A stretch of DNA of 64,000 nt from Pseudomonas cremoris (GTDB lineage: Bacteria; Pseudomonadota; Gammaproteobacteria; Pseudomonadales; Pseudomonadaceae): NCBI RefSeq assembly GCF_014230465.1, contig NZ_JAAXCY010000007.1, forward strand, positions 310,001 to 374,000, read 5' to 3'. Below, piece after piece: positions 37,861 through 46,509 of this stretch (position 1 is the first letter of the stretch; each line of letters begins with the position of its first letter). The translations under genes and the position numbers were made by a program. A model generated the notes under the pieces. The model was not told where the DNA came from, did no database searches, and saw only the letters and a program-made list of their open reading frames with translations.

Positions 37861-39129
37861 ATGAGTAAACGCATCGTTGTGACAGGCATGGGCGCGCTGA
37901 CGCCACTGGGATCGAGCGTGGAATCCACCTGGAAACGCCTGTTGGACGGACAATCGGGCATTCGGCGCCTGCCGGAAGACTTGATCGGCGACCTGGCGAT
38001 CAGCATCGGCGGCCAGGTACAGAGCGTATTGCAGGACCCCGAGGCCGGATTTGATCCGGACCGCCTGCTGGCCGCCAAGGAACAGCGCAAGATGGACCGC
38101 TTTATCCTGTTTGCCCTGGCGGCGGCGGACGAGGCCATGAAACAAGCGGGCTGGGCGCCGCACACCTTGGAGCAGCAGGAGCGCACGGCAACCATCATTG
38201 CTTCCGGTGTCGGCGGCTTCCCGGCCATTGCCGAAGCGGTGCGTATCACCGACAGCAAAGGCCCACGGCGCCTGTCTCCGTTCACCATTCCATCGTTCCT
38301 CAGCAACATGGCCGCTGGGCATGTGTCGATCAATTACGGCTTGAAAGGCCCGCTGGGTGCGCCGGTTACGGCCTGCGCGGCGGGTGTGCAAGCGATTGGC
38401 GATGCCGCGCGGATGATTCGTGCCGGTGAAGTCGACGTGGCCGTATGCGGCGGTGCCGAAGCGGCAATCCATCGCGTCAGCCTGGCAGGCTTTGCGGCGG
38501 CTCGGGCGTTGTCCAGCGACTTCAATGACACGCCGCCGCTGGCCTCGCGGCCATTCGACCAGGCGCGCGACGGCTTTGTAATGGGCGAAGGTGCTGGCAT
38601 CCTAGTCATTGAGGAACTCGAACACGCCTTGGCCCGAGGCGCACAGCCCATCGCCGAACTGGTGGGCTACGGCACCAGTGCCGATGCCTATCACATGACC
38701 GCAGGCCCCGAAGACGGCGACGGTGCGCGTCGTGCCATGGTGCAGGCATTGCGCCAAGCCGGGGTCGATGCGTCTGCAGTGCAGTACCTGAATGCCCATG
38801 CCACCTCGACGCCGGTGGGTGACAAAGGTGAACTCGCGGCGATCAAAACGGTGTTTGGCGCCGTCGGCAGCCCCGCCATCAGCTCGACCAAATCCGCCAC
38901 CGGCCACTTGCTGGGCGCGGCAGGTGGTATCGAAGCGATCTTCACCGTACTCGCCCTGCGCGACCAGATCGCCCCGGTGACACTCAACCTGGAAAACCCC
39001 GATGCCCTCGCGGAGGGCTTGGACATGGTGCGCGGCGCCGCACGGCCAATGGCGATTGAATACGCGCTGTCCAACGGCTTTGGGTTTGGCGGTGTGAACG
39101 CCAGCGTGCTGTTCCGTCGCTGGGCGTAG
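37861..39129 (+). CDS. FabF-like 3-oxoacyl-ACP synthase II
   Basis: A 422-residue condensing enzyme. The catalytic triad is intact: Cys172 in VTACAAGVQ, His313 in NAHATSTPVGD and His349 in KSATGHLLGAAGG. It elongates acyl-ACP with malonyl-ACP in fatty-acid synthesis. It is not in a fab cluster and lies next to an HxlR gene, so it is probably a second, conditionally expressed FabF paralogue rather than the housekeeping copy. The ATG at 37861 is chosen; a TTG at 37855 is closer to the GGAG and remains possible. Confidence 0.85.
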   Translation: MSKRIVVTGMGALTPLGSSVESTWKRLLDGQSGIRRLPEDLIGDLAISIGGQVQSVLQDPEAGFDPDRLLAAKEQRKMDRFILFALAAADEAMKQAGWAPHTLEQQERTATIIASGVGGFPAIAEAVRITDSKGPRRLSPFTIPSFLSNMAAGHVSINYGLKGPLGAPVTACAAGVQAIGDAARMIRAGEVDVAVCGGAEAAIHRVSLAGFAAARALSSDFNDTPPLASRPFDQARDGFVMGEGAGILVIEELEHALARGAQPIAELVGYGTSADAYHMTAGPEDGDGARRAMVQALRQAGVDASAVQYLNAHATSTPVGDKGELAAIKTVFGAVGSPAISSTKSATGHLLGAAGGIEAIFTVLALRDQIAPVTLNLENPDALAEGLDMVRGAARPMAIEYALSNGFGFGGVNASVLFRRWA

Positions 39130-39197
39130 TTTGCCCCGGGGTTAGTTTTCGGGGACCATGGGCGCCTTTCTGAACCTGTCCATCAAGAGGCGCGCCC

Positions 39198-39578
39198 ATG
39201 GCCAACCACGACCTGTCCTACACCCCTGATCCGGATGCCGACTCGATTTCGTCCGACGTGATCGGCTTCAACGGCATCCTGGTTTCCACCCAGATCCCCA
39301 CCCGTGCCGACGGCAGCCTGGAACTGGGCGATGTCACGCTGCAAAGCGAATGCACCCTGCAAGCACTGAAAGTGGCCCTGGAAAAGGCCGGCAGCTCGAT
39401 GGACCGGGTGATGCACTTGACCATTTACCTCACCGACATGGCTGACCGTGCTGCGTTCAATGAAGTGTACAAGCGCTTCTTTGCCAAGCCGTGGCCCGTG
39501 CGGGCGGCGGTGGGTGTGGCCTCCCTGGCCGTTGAAGGCATGCGCGTTGAAGTCACCGCAATGGCCGCAAAAGCCTAA
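39198..39578 (+). CDS. RidA/YjgF/YER057c-family protein
   Basis: A 126-residue protein of the RidA superfamily, which includes enamine/imine deaminases and related hydrolases. GFNGILVSTQIPTRADGSLELGDVTLQSECTLQALKVALEKAGSSMDRVMHLTIYLTDM and FFAKPWPVRAAVGVASLAVEGMRVEVTAMA match the fold. The key Arg that binds carboxylates in RidA (usually R in P.R.) is present in WPVRAAVGV, but its context differs from true RidA, so it is probably another subfamily. It is co-directional with the ketoacyl synthase gene (68-base gap). Confidence 0.8.
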   Translation: MANHDLSYTPDPDADSISSDVIGFNGILVSTQIPTRADGSLELGDVTLQSECTLQALKVALEKAGSSMDRVMHLTIYLTDMADRAAFNEVYKRFFAKPWPVRAAVGVASLAVEGMRVEVTAMAAKA

Positions 39579-39599
39579 ACCTGTGGGAACGGGTTCTAT

Positions 39600-39628
39600 C
39601 ACCTACCCAGCCAGCCCTGTGGTAGGTG
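39600..39628. promoter_or_regulatory. Stem-loop between the RidA-like and rlhA genes
   Basis: CACCTACC (39600-39607) pairs perfectly with GGTAGGTG (39621-39628) around a 13-base loop. No U tract follows; a run of C follows instead. It may attenuate read-through from the RidA-like gene or sit near the rlhA promoter (a TACAAT lies downstream near 39650). Function is unclear. Confidence 0.35.
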
Positions 39629-39691
39629 CCCCCCCAGCATTTCACAGCTACAATGCGCGCCTCGACCGTGACAAGCCTGACTAAAAAAACT

Positions 39692-41671
39692 ATGTCCTTG
39701 CCCAAGCATCACCTGGAATTGCTCAGCCCTGCCCGCGATGTTGCCATTGCGCGCGAGGCTATCTTGCATGGCGCCGACGCCATCTACATCGGCGGGCCGA
39801 GCTTCGGCGCACGCCACAACGCCTGTAACGAAGTGAGCGAGATCGCTTCACTGGTGGAATTCGCCCGTCGTTACCACGCCCGCGTGTTCACCACCATCAA
39901 CACCATCCTGCATGACAACGAGCTGGAGCCAGCGCGCAAGCTGATCCATCAACTGTATGACGCCGGTGTCGACGCATTGATCGTGCAGGACCTGGGCGTG
40001 ATGGAGCTGGATATTCCGCCCATCGAGCTGCACGCCAGCACCCAGACCGACATTCGTACCCTGGGTCGCGCCAAGTTTCTCGACCAGGCCGGGTTCTCGC
40101 AGTTGGTATTGGCCCGCGAGCTGAACCTGCAAGAAATCCGCGCCATCGCCGACGAAACCGATGCCGCTATCGAATTCTTCATCCACGGCGCGCTGTGCGT
40201 GGCGTTCTCCGGGCAGTGCAATATCTCCCACGCGCAGAACGGCCGCAGCGCCAACCGTGGCGATTGCTCCCAGGCTTGCCGCCTGCCGTACACCTTGAAA
40301 GATGACCAGGGTCGCGTCGTGGCCTTTGAAAAGCACCTGCTGTCGATGAAAGACAACAACCAGAGCGCCAACATCCGCGCGCTGGTCGAAGCCGGCGTGC
40401 GTTCGTTCAAGATCGAAGGCCGCTACAAGGACATGGGCTATGTGAAGAACATCACCGCCTATTACCGCCAGCGCCTCGACGACGTGCTTGAAGACCGTCC
40501 GGACCTGGCCCGCGCGTCCAGCGGCCGTACCGTGCATTTCTTCCTACCCGACCCGGAAAAAACCTTCCACCGTGGCAGCACCGACTACTTCGTCACCGAC
40601 CGCAAGGTCGACATCGGCGCCTTCGACACGCCGACCTTCACCGGCTTGCCGGTGGGTGTGGTGGAAAAAGCCGGCAAGCGCGACTTGCAGGTGGTCACCC
40701 ATGAGCCGCTGTCCAATGGCGACGGCCTCAATGTGCTGGTCAAGCGTGAGGTGGTGGGTTTCCGCGCCAACATTGCCGAGCCTAAAGGCGAGTTCGAGGA
40801 AGACGGCGAGAAGCGCTACCGCTACCGTGTCGAGCCGAATGAAATGCCGGCTGGCCTGCATCAACTGCGCCCCAACCATCCGCTGAACCGCAACCTGGAC
40901 CATAACTGGCAACAGGCGCTGCTCAAGACTTCGTCCGAGCGCCGTATCGGCTTGACCTGGGCCGCTCGTTTGCGAGAGCAGCAGTTGGAAGTCACCGCGA
41001 CCAGCGAAGAAGGCATCAGCGCCAGCGTTACCCTGCCCGGCCCGTTCGGCGTGGCCAACAAGCCGGAACAGGCGCTGGACACCCTGCGCGACCTGCTCGG
41101 CCAGTTGGGTACCACCGAATACCACGCCACCGACATCCAGCTGGATGCACCGCAGGCGTTCTTCATCCCCAACTCGCAGCTCAAGGCGTTGCGCCGCGAA
41201 GTGATCGAAGCGTTGACGGCCGCCCGGGTGGCTGCGCATCCGCGTGGTGGCCGTAAAGCCGAAACCACACCGGCGCCGGTCTACCCGGAAGCGCACCTGT
41301 CGTTCCTGGCCAACGTCTACAACCAAAAGGCCCGCGATTTCTATCACCGTCACGGTGTGAAGCTGATCGACGCCGCCTTCGAAGCCCATGAAGAAACCGG
41401 CGAAGTGCCGGTGATGATCACCAAGCACTGCCTGCGTTTCTCGTTCAACCTCTGCCCTAAACAGGCCAAGGGTGTCACGGGCGTGAAGACCAAGGTTGCG
41501 CCCATGCAGTTGATCCATGGCGACGAAGTGCTGACCTTGAAGTTCGACTGCAAACCCTGCGAAATGCACGTGGTGGGCAAGATCAAGGGGCACATCCTCG
41601 GCCTGCCGCAACCGGGCAGCGGCGTAGCTCACTTCAACCCGGAAAACATCATTTTCCAGGGTACCCACTGA
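39692..41671 (+). CDS. rlhA: 23S rRNA 5-hydroxycytidine C2501 synthase (U32 peptidase-like)
   Basis: A 659-residue protein, close to the 653 of E. coli RlhA (YdcP). MSLPKHHLELLSPARDVAIAREAILHGADA, SQCNISHAQNGRSANRGDCSQACRLPY and FNLCPKQAKG are near-identical to that family. Cysteines in IHGALCVAFSGQC, RGDCSQAC, ITKHCLRFSFNLCPK and FDCKPCEMH are those expected to hold an Fe-S cluster. It hydroxylates C2501 in 23S rRNA, using prephenate. The ATG at 39692 starts the conserved N-terminus. Confidence 0.92.
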   Translation: MSLPKHHLELLSPARDVAIAREAILHGADAIYIGGPSFGARHNACNEVSEIASLVEFARRYHARVFTTINTILHDNELEPARKLIHQLYDAGVDALIVQDLGVMELDIPPIELHASTQTDIRTLGRAKFLDQAGFSQLVLARELNLQEIRAIADETDAAIEFFIHGALCVAFSGQCNISHAQNGRSANRGDCSQACRLPYTLKDDQGRVVAFEKHLLSMKDNNQSANIRALVEAGVRSFKIEGRYKDMGYVKNITAYYRQRLDDVLEDRPDLARASSGRTVHFFLPDPEKTFHRGSTDYFVTDRKVDIGAFDTPTFTGLPVGVVEKAGKRDLQVVTHEPLSNGDGLNVLVKREVVGFRANIAEPKGEFEEDGEKRYRYRVEPNEMPAGLHQLRPNHPLNRNLDHNWQQALLKTSSERRIGLTWAARLREQQLEVTATSEEGISASVTLPGPFGVANKPEQALDTLRDLLGQLGTTEYHATDIQLDAPQAFFIPNSQLKALRREVIEALTAARVAAHPRGGRKAETTPAPVYPEAHLSFLANVYNQKARDFYHRHGVKLIDAAFEAHEETGEVPVMITKHCLRFSFNLCPKQAKGVTGVKTKVAPMQLIHGDEVLTLKFDCKPCEMHVVGKIKGHILGLPQPGSGVAHFNPENIIFQGTH

Positions 41672-41821
41672 TGTAGTGAGCGGGCTTGTCCCGCGCTGGG
41701 GGGCGAAGCCGCCCCAATAAGACCGCCGCAGTGTGTCAGGTAGGCTGCGGTGTCGGTTTTTTAGGGCGGCTTCGCCCCCCAGCGCGGGCGGTGCGACGAT
41801 TCGACAAGCCCGCTCACTACA
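41672..41821. repeat. Inverted pair of REP-type elements between rlhA and the toxin-like gene
   Basis: The left element (41672-41715) has TGTAGTGAGCGGGCTTGTC followed by GGGGGGCGAAGCCGCCCC. The right element (41764-41821) is its reverse complement, except for a 14-base insertion near 41789-41802. Each half is itself palindromic around the GGCGAAGCC core, as in Pseudomonas fluorescens REP/REPIN sequences. The pair starts immediately after the rlhA stop and encloses the terminator at 41722-41762. Confidence 0.7.
41722..41762 (+). terminator. Rho-independent terminator of rlhA
   Basis: ACCG+CCGCAG (41722-41731) pairs with CTGCGG+CGGT (41745-41750 and 41754-41757), with a TGT bulge, and six T follow at 41757-41762. 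It lies inside the loop between the two REP elements. Confidence 0.6.
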
Positions 41822-41873
41822 AACCAGCCGCGTTGCAATTTCGCGCTGGAATTCTGGAATCAAACGCAGAGTG

Positions 41874-44800
41874 ATGCCACCAAAGGTTGATGCTTTCGCG
41901 AGTGATACCTTCATGCCAAATCCCATCCGTTCGCTACCTCCTTTACCCACTCCTGCGTCACTGGCCTACCGTCAAACTCCCGCAACACCCAACAAGCCAC
42001 GCACCTTCAAAATCGATGATTCTGGCCCACAGCCCAGCCAACTGCTGGCTGCGGACGCAAGGAACTTGGAACAGTTATGCAAGCAGTTGCAAACCCTTTC
42101 GCCCCATCAGGCCTCTGCCAAGAACCCGTTTTCAGTGGAGACCCTGCTAAAGGGCACGACACTGTCTATTGACCCTGAATCCTCCTATGCGCTGGCCTAT
42201 ACATTGGCTCCAGGAAAAGCCGTCAACTTGCATCGGTTCATTCAAAACAATGGGTGGCAGGTGCCACGCACGCTGGATGAAATCGCTAATTTGGTGGCGA
42301 CGCTACGTCAGCCCGAACCGCTGAGCCCATTACTCGGTGACTTGGCCGGTGCGCTGTCCTGGCCCGTGCCCCTTCGGCGTGTCGACCTAGCTGAGGACAC
42401 GCCCCCGGATACCGCTCACACTGCAAGGAACTTGTTTGTCGAGTTGACCCGAGGTCGAAGCTGGTCAGCGGTAGAGTTGGCCAACCCACGTAAAGTGATT
42501 GCCAAGATTCTGGAGTCACCCACCGCCCAGGCATTGGGCAAAAAAATGCTGCAACGCTACCGAGGCTTAAGCACGCCAACAGGTGCCAATGACTTTGTTC
42601 TGGCGGCGCTTCAACACTCCCTGGACAAAGCTCCTAGCCGAACGTCGGTGGCAGGTTTCGACTTGGCGCGTAGTGACCACTGGGGTAAATCTCCGGCCAC
42701 GGTGGTCCAAGGGCTGGCCAAGCACCTTATTGAGCACAAACTCTCACCTCCCGAACTGGCCACAGTGGCTGCCACGTTGTTGCTCGCTCATCGGGAGCCG
42801 GCCTTTCTCGTCCAGAACCTGCCAGATACGTTGACCTACGGCTCCCACAATTGGGTCACCTTCAAAACGGCCGTCGCCCGTATCGAACATCAGGCTCCCG
42901 GCTCGACGGCGTCAATGGCCTACGCCGACATCATCGCCCGTGGCAACTTGGCGCCGATTACCGCTGAAGACGCCGAGGTTGAACGCGCCGCGCAGCATGC
43001 CGGCTTGAAGGATTGGGGCGTTGCCAATGGGTTGATCAAGCGCAACCCGGACGACCATTACAGCGATATCGAGATGCGTCGATTGCTTGAGGCCTACAAC
43101 ACGCAGTTGGATGAATTGAATGGCGCGGTCCTTGCCCTCGCCACGCCCGTGCCAAATTTGGCACAGCGAGCACTTGCTGAACTCAAACGTGTGTATGGCG
43201 AACACCTGCCACTCGAAGAAAAATGCATCACCCTGCGTCACAGCACGCCCAGTCATAAAGGGCCGTACTCGGTGCTGGACTTATACCAGGCGGGGAAGTT
43301 AGTCATCAGCAACAACGCATGGGTCTCATCGAACGCGCAAATGCCCTACAACGTGATCCTGGCACACACTGCGAAACTTGCCGATATCAAGCAACTCACC
43401 CAAACCTTCGACACTGACCTGAAGGACTACTTCAGTGAATTGAAGAAAGCCATCACCAGCCAGGTCAAGTACATGATTTCGGCCCTGCCTCTGGCCGATA
43501 GAGAACACATCGAACACGGAGATCTCCAGCTGTTCAAATTGTCTACCGTGCCCAATCGCAACCTGGCCGCGCATCAGCACGAAGATATCGTTGACACCTT
43601 GCTGTTCAATGTCGGGGCACCCCGCCTCAATTTTGAAGTGGCCCTGGGTGCTGGGGGCATCATCGCGCGCCCGGAATTCGGCGAATTGCGTAAGCCCGAC
43701 AATCCTTACCCTGAGTTTGCGGCGCCCTACGTCAAGGTCATCCCATTCAAGCCAACAGATGACTACGCGAGCATTGTCCGTGAGGCGCGCACCGATACCA
43801 TGCAGGCCACGCATGCCCGCACTGATCAACGTGGCGGCGCTGTACCAAACAGTTTCAACAGCCAACGCACGGCCTACCTGGCTGACGCGACATTGGCACA
43901 GATAGATTTCGAAAAACTGGCCAGCCGCGCTCGCGGTGCAACGACATTCCAGACCGAACAAACCCCTCTCAAGACGGCCCACGCCATCGTGACCGGGCTA
44001 ATCCCGTTCTACAGCGCGATCAGCCATTTCATTGAGGGTAAGTACAGCAAAGGCAGCGCAGATCTGATCCTGGATCTACTCGGCTTCATGATGGGTGCAG
44101 GGGCACTGGCAAAACTGGGGAAAGTCGCCAAAACCACTGCGTCAATCAGCTCCAAGCTGCTGCAAACCGCACGTATCCTTGGGCGCGTAACCATTAGCGC
44201 CGTCAACCCCGTCGATGGTTTGGGGGACTGGGTCAAGGGAGGGATTCGTCTTGCCAAGCGTGGCGTCAAACAATTCAAGCGTCTTGTGCCAAACAACCAC
44301 CCTGCGACGTTCAAGGCTTTGAATGATGGACAGCACGTTGCCAAGGGCACGTTGAAGACAAAGGACGGCATCACCCTGGAGGCCTTGGCAACCTATGAGC
44401 ACAGCTCAGGCCAGTGGTATCACTACAACGCCAAGACCAGATCGGCCTATGGTCTACCCATCGACTTCAACCCGCATGCCGTCGGATTGACCAGGAAAAT
44501 CAGCCATAGTCGGCTGCTGGACAGATTGGAATTGATTCACGCCAGACTGCCAGGCTTTAAGGGGGTCTGCTATGAGAACGCAATGAAGGTCGGCCTGGCG
44601 GAGGGCACGGTGACCTCCAAGACCGTCAATGCTGTGTTGGATGCAACCACCAATGCCAAGACTGTCGGAACACGGTACACCTCGGCGTACAAAGATCTGA
44701 TGGGCATTGCCCGCCACAACATAAAGAAAAAATTCGACCCTGCGCTCATCAGCGAATCAGGTTTTTTCAATTTCAAACGCGCGGGAGATGCCGAGCCGTT

Positions 44801-45062
44801 TTCCCATACCGTTTATATCCAACGTACCCGCACCAACGAACTGGTTATCTTCAACAGTAATGACCTCAGCCTGGACTTGGCCATGGCCGGCCGACATCAG
44901 ACGCCGGTAACGGCAGGTGGCTGCCAGGTGTATGGCCTGGATGAAAGCGGCGTGGCCTATTTGCAGAAATGGTTGGATGGACCGCCTACCAGGGAGTTCG
45001 TATTCACCCCAGCCAGTGCGTTGAATGCCAATGCACTGCGCCAAGGGAGTGGAATCACATAG
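41874..45062 (+). CDS. Large toxin-like protein with candidate papain-like C-terminal domain
   Basis: A 1062-residue protein with no signal peptide, paralogous to the protein starting at 60688. The shared core includes GSHNWVTFKTAVARIEHQAPGSTASMAYADI, KCITL at about 450, GPYSVLDLY and LISALPLADRE-like segments. A hydrophobic stretch around 703-760 (LIPFYSAISHFIEG, DLLGFMMGAGALAKLG) resembles the membrane/translocation segments of large Pseudomonas proteins annotated with dermonecrotic-toxin-like domains. The C-terminus has GVCYENAM with Cys899, FSHTVYI with His978 and VIFNSND with Asn994, a papain-like Cys-His-Asn order. The ATG at 41874 is chosen with weak support; 41913 is possible. Its 3' end overlaps the convergent transporter gene by 8 bases. 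Toxicity and protease activity are inference. Confidence 0.65.
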   Translation: MPPKVDAFASDTFMPNPIRSLPPLPTPASLAYRQTPATPNKPRTFKIDDSGPQPSQLLAADARNLEQLCKQLQTLSPHQASAKNPFSVETLLKGTTLSIDPESSYALAYTLAPGKAVNLHRFIQNNGWQVPRTLDEIANLVATLRQPEPLSPLLGDLAGALSWPVPLRRVDLAEDTPPDTAHTARNLFVELTRGRSWSAVELANPRKVIAKILESPTAQALGKKMLQRYRGLSTPTGANDFVLAALQHSLDKAPSRTSVAGFDLARSDHWGKSPATVVQGLAKHLIEHKLSPPELATVAATLLLAHREPAFLVQNLPDTLTYGSHNWVTFKTAVARIEHQAPGSTASMAYADIIARGNLAPITAEDAEVERAAQHAGLKDWGVANGLIKRNPDDHYSDIEMRRLLEAYNTQLDELNGAVLALATPVPNLAQRALAELKRVYGEHLPLEEKCITLRHSTPSHKGPYSVLDLYQAGKLVISNNAWVSSNAQMPYNVILAHTAKLADIKQLTQTFDTDLKDYFSELKKAITSQVKYMISALPLADREHIEHGDLQLFKLSTVPNRNLAAHQHEDIVDTLLFNVGAPRLNFEVALGAGGIIARPEFGELRKPDNPYPEFAAPYVKVIPFKPTDDYASIVREARTDTMQATHARTDQRGGAVPNSFNSQRTAYLADATLAQIDFEKLASRARGATTFQTEQTPLKTAHAIVTGLIPFYSAISHFIEGKYSKGSADLILDLLGFMMGAGALAKLGKVAKTTASISSKLLQTARILGRVTISAVNPVDGLGDWVKGGIRLAKRGVKQFKRLVPNNHPATFKALNDGQHVAKGTLKTKDGITLEALATYEHSSGQWYHYNAKTRSAYGLPIDFNPHAVGLTRKISHSRLLDRLELIHARLPGFKGVCYENAMKVGLAEGTVTSKTVNAVLDATTNAKTVGTRYTSAYKDLMGIARHNIKKKFDPALISESGFFNFKRAGDAEPFSHTVYIQRTRTNELVIFNSNDLSLDLAMAGRHQTPVTAGGCQVYGLDESGVAYLQKWLDGPPTREFVFTPASALNANALRQGSGIT

Positions 45063-45954
45063 AACCCCCCAGCTCGCTCCTACGGGGCGACCACCACCAG
45101 CCGCGCTGCAACCCGGCAGCTGCCAGCAGAATCGCCGCCACACCGAGCCATTGCAGCCAGCCCAGGCGATGCCCGAAGGCAATCCAGTCGACGAGAATTG
45201 CCGCAATCGGGTAAATGAACGACAGTGCTCCGGTCAAGGCCGTCGGCAGTTTCTGGATCGCCCCGTACAGCAACACGTACATCAAGCCAGTGTGCACCAC
45301 CCCAAGCGTCACCAGCGCCGCCCAGGCATTGGGCGCAGCGGGCAAGCTGTTCCAGGGCACCAAGGGCGCCAACAGCACGGCCCCGGTTGCTACCTGGATC
45401 AACGCCATCAAATGCGGCGGCACGGCCTTCAAACGCTTGATGATCAGCGCCGCAATCGCATACAAAAACGCCGCGCCCAATGCCAGCGCGATCCCCACCA
45501 GGTAATCACCACCACTTTGCTGCTCGCCATGAGCGGTAACAATCGCCAGCATCCCGAGAAACGCCACGCTCAGCCACGCCAGCTTCTGCACCGTGATCTT
45601 TTCACCCAGAAACAGGGCCGCCAACATCACCAGCATGAACGGCTGGACGTTGTACACGGCCGTGCTGATGGCGATGGACGCATGGGAGTAGGATTCGAAC
45701 AGCAGCAGCCAGTTACCGACGATGGCGACGCCGCTGAGCATCGCCAGCCCGACCTTGGCCCAACTCAGCAGGTCCAGGCGCAGGTAACCGAGCAAAGCGC
45801 ACACCAGCAATAACGTCAGCCCACCGATCACGCAGCGCCAGAACACCACTTCGATCACCGACACGCCCGACACCAGCACAAACCAGCCGATGGTGCCCGA
45901 GATCAGCATGGCGGCGACCATTTCCCACGTACCGCGACGGATAGATGTGTCCAC
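45055..45954 (-). CDS. EamA/DMT-family transporter
   Basis: A 299-residue inner-membrane protein with 10 predicted helices in two EamA repeats (ISGTIGWFVLVSGVSVIEVVFWRCVIGGL and LVGIALALGAAFLYAIAALIIKRLK). Members export amino acids or other metabolites. It is divergent from an Lrp-family gene 109 bases away, which is a common pairing for amino-acid exporters. It converges on the toxin-like gene with an 8-base overlap. Confidence 0.85.
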   Translation of the reverse strand: MDTSIRRGTWEMVAAMLISGTIGWFVLVSGVSVIEVVFWRCVIGGLTLLLVCALLGYLRLDLLSWAKVGLAMLSGVAIVGNWLLLFESYSHASIAISTAVYNVQPFMLVMLAALFLGEKITVQKLAWLSVAFLGMLAIVTAHGEQQSGGDYLVGIALALGAAFLYAIAALIIKRLKAVPPHLMALIQVATGAVLLAPLVPWNSLPAAPNAWAALVTLGVVHTGLMYVLLYGAIQKLPTALTGALSFIYPIAAILVDWIAFGHRLGWLQWLGVAAILLAAAGLQRGWWWSPRRSELGGSM

Positions 45955-46063
45955 GATTGATGCTCCTCAAGTGAGGCGCAATTATGGCAATCTGCTTGGG
46001 AGCCGCTCCAGCGACTAAAAAAGGCAAAACCTGAAGATGACCTTTTCTTATTAGGCAGACATC

Positions 46064-46507
46064 ATGATTGACACCATCGACCAGCAACTCATCGCCGCTT
46101 TGATGGACGACTCGCGCCTGTCACTCAAGGCCCTGGCGGGGATTACCGGGTTGTCTTCGCCCAGCGTCGGCGAACGTTTGAGACGCCTGGAAGAACGCGG
46201 CGTGCTGACCCACTACACCGTCGACATCGACCCCAAGCACTTCGGCTATCTGCTGCAAGCCATCGTGCGCATCCGCCCCCTGCCCGGTAAATTGCAGGAG
46301 GTGGAACGGCAAATCCAGGCGATCCCGGAGTTCACCGAGTGCGACAAGGTCACCGGCGATGACTGTTTTATCGCGCGCCTGCACGTACGCACCATGGAAC
46401 AGCTCGACACCCTGCTCGACCGACTTAACGCCTACGCCGAAACCAATACGGCCATCGTCAAGAAAACCCCCGTGAAACGCCGACTCCCCCCGTTGGCTGG
46501 CGTGTAA
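46064..46507 (+). CDS. Lrp/AsnC-family transcriptional regulator
   Basis: A 147-residue regulator: helix-turn-helix at residues 1-50 (IDQQLIAALMDDSRLSLKALAGITGLSSPSVGERLRRLEERGVLTHYTV) and a RAM ligand domain with IPEFTECDKVTGDDCFIARLHV. It probably senses an amino acid and controls the divergent EamA exporter gene. It ends 2 bases before the convergent alcohol dehydrogenase gene. Confidence 0.88.
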   Translation: MIDTIDQQLIAALMDDSRLSLKALAGITGLSSPSVGERLRRLEERGVLTHYTVDIDPKHFGYLLQAIVRIRPLPGKLQEVERQIQAIPEFTECDKVTGDDCFIARLHVRTMEQLDTLLDRLNAYAETNTAIVKKTPVKRRLPPLAGV

Positions 46508-46509
46508 CG

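Noticed and set aside
41672..41821. Possible insertion-sequence ends around the REP pair
   Set aside because: The palindromes have the GGCGAAGCC REP core and enclose only a terminator; no transposase or target duplication is seen.
40544..41950. Antisense frame of 468 codons opposite rlhA
   Set aside because: The plus strand encodes an RlhA protein matching the family along its full length.
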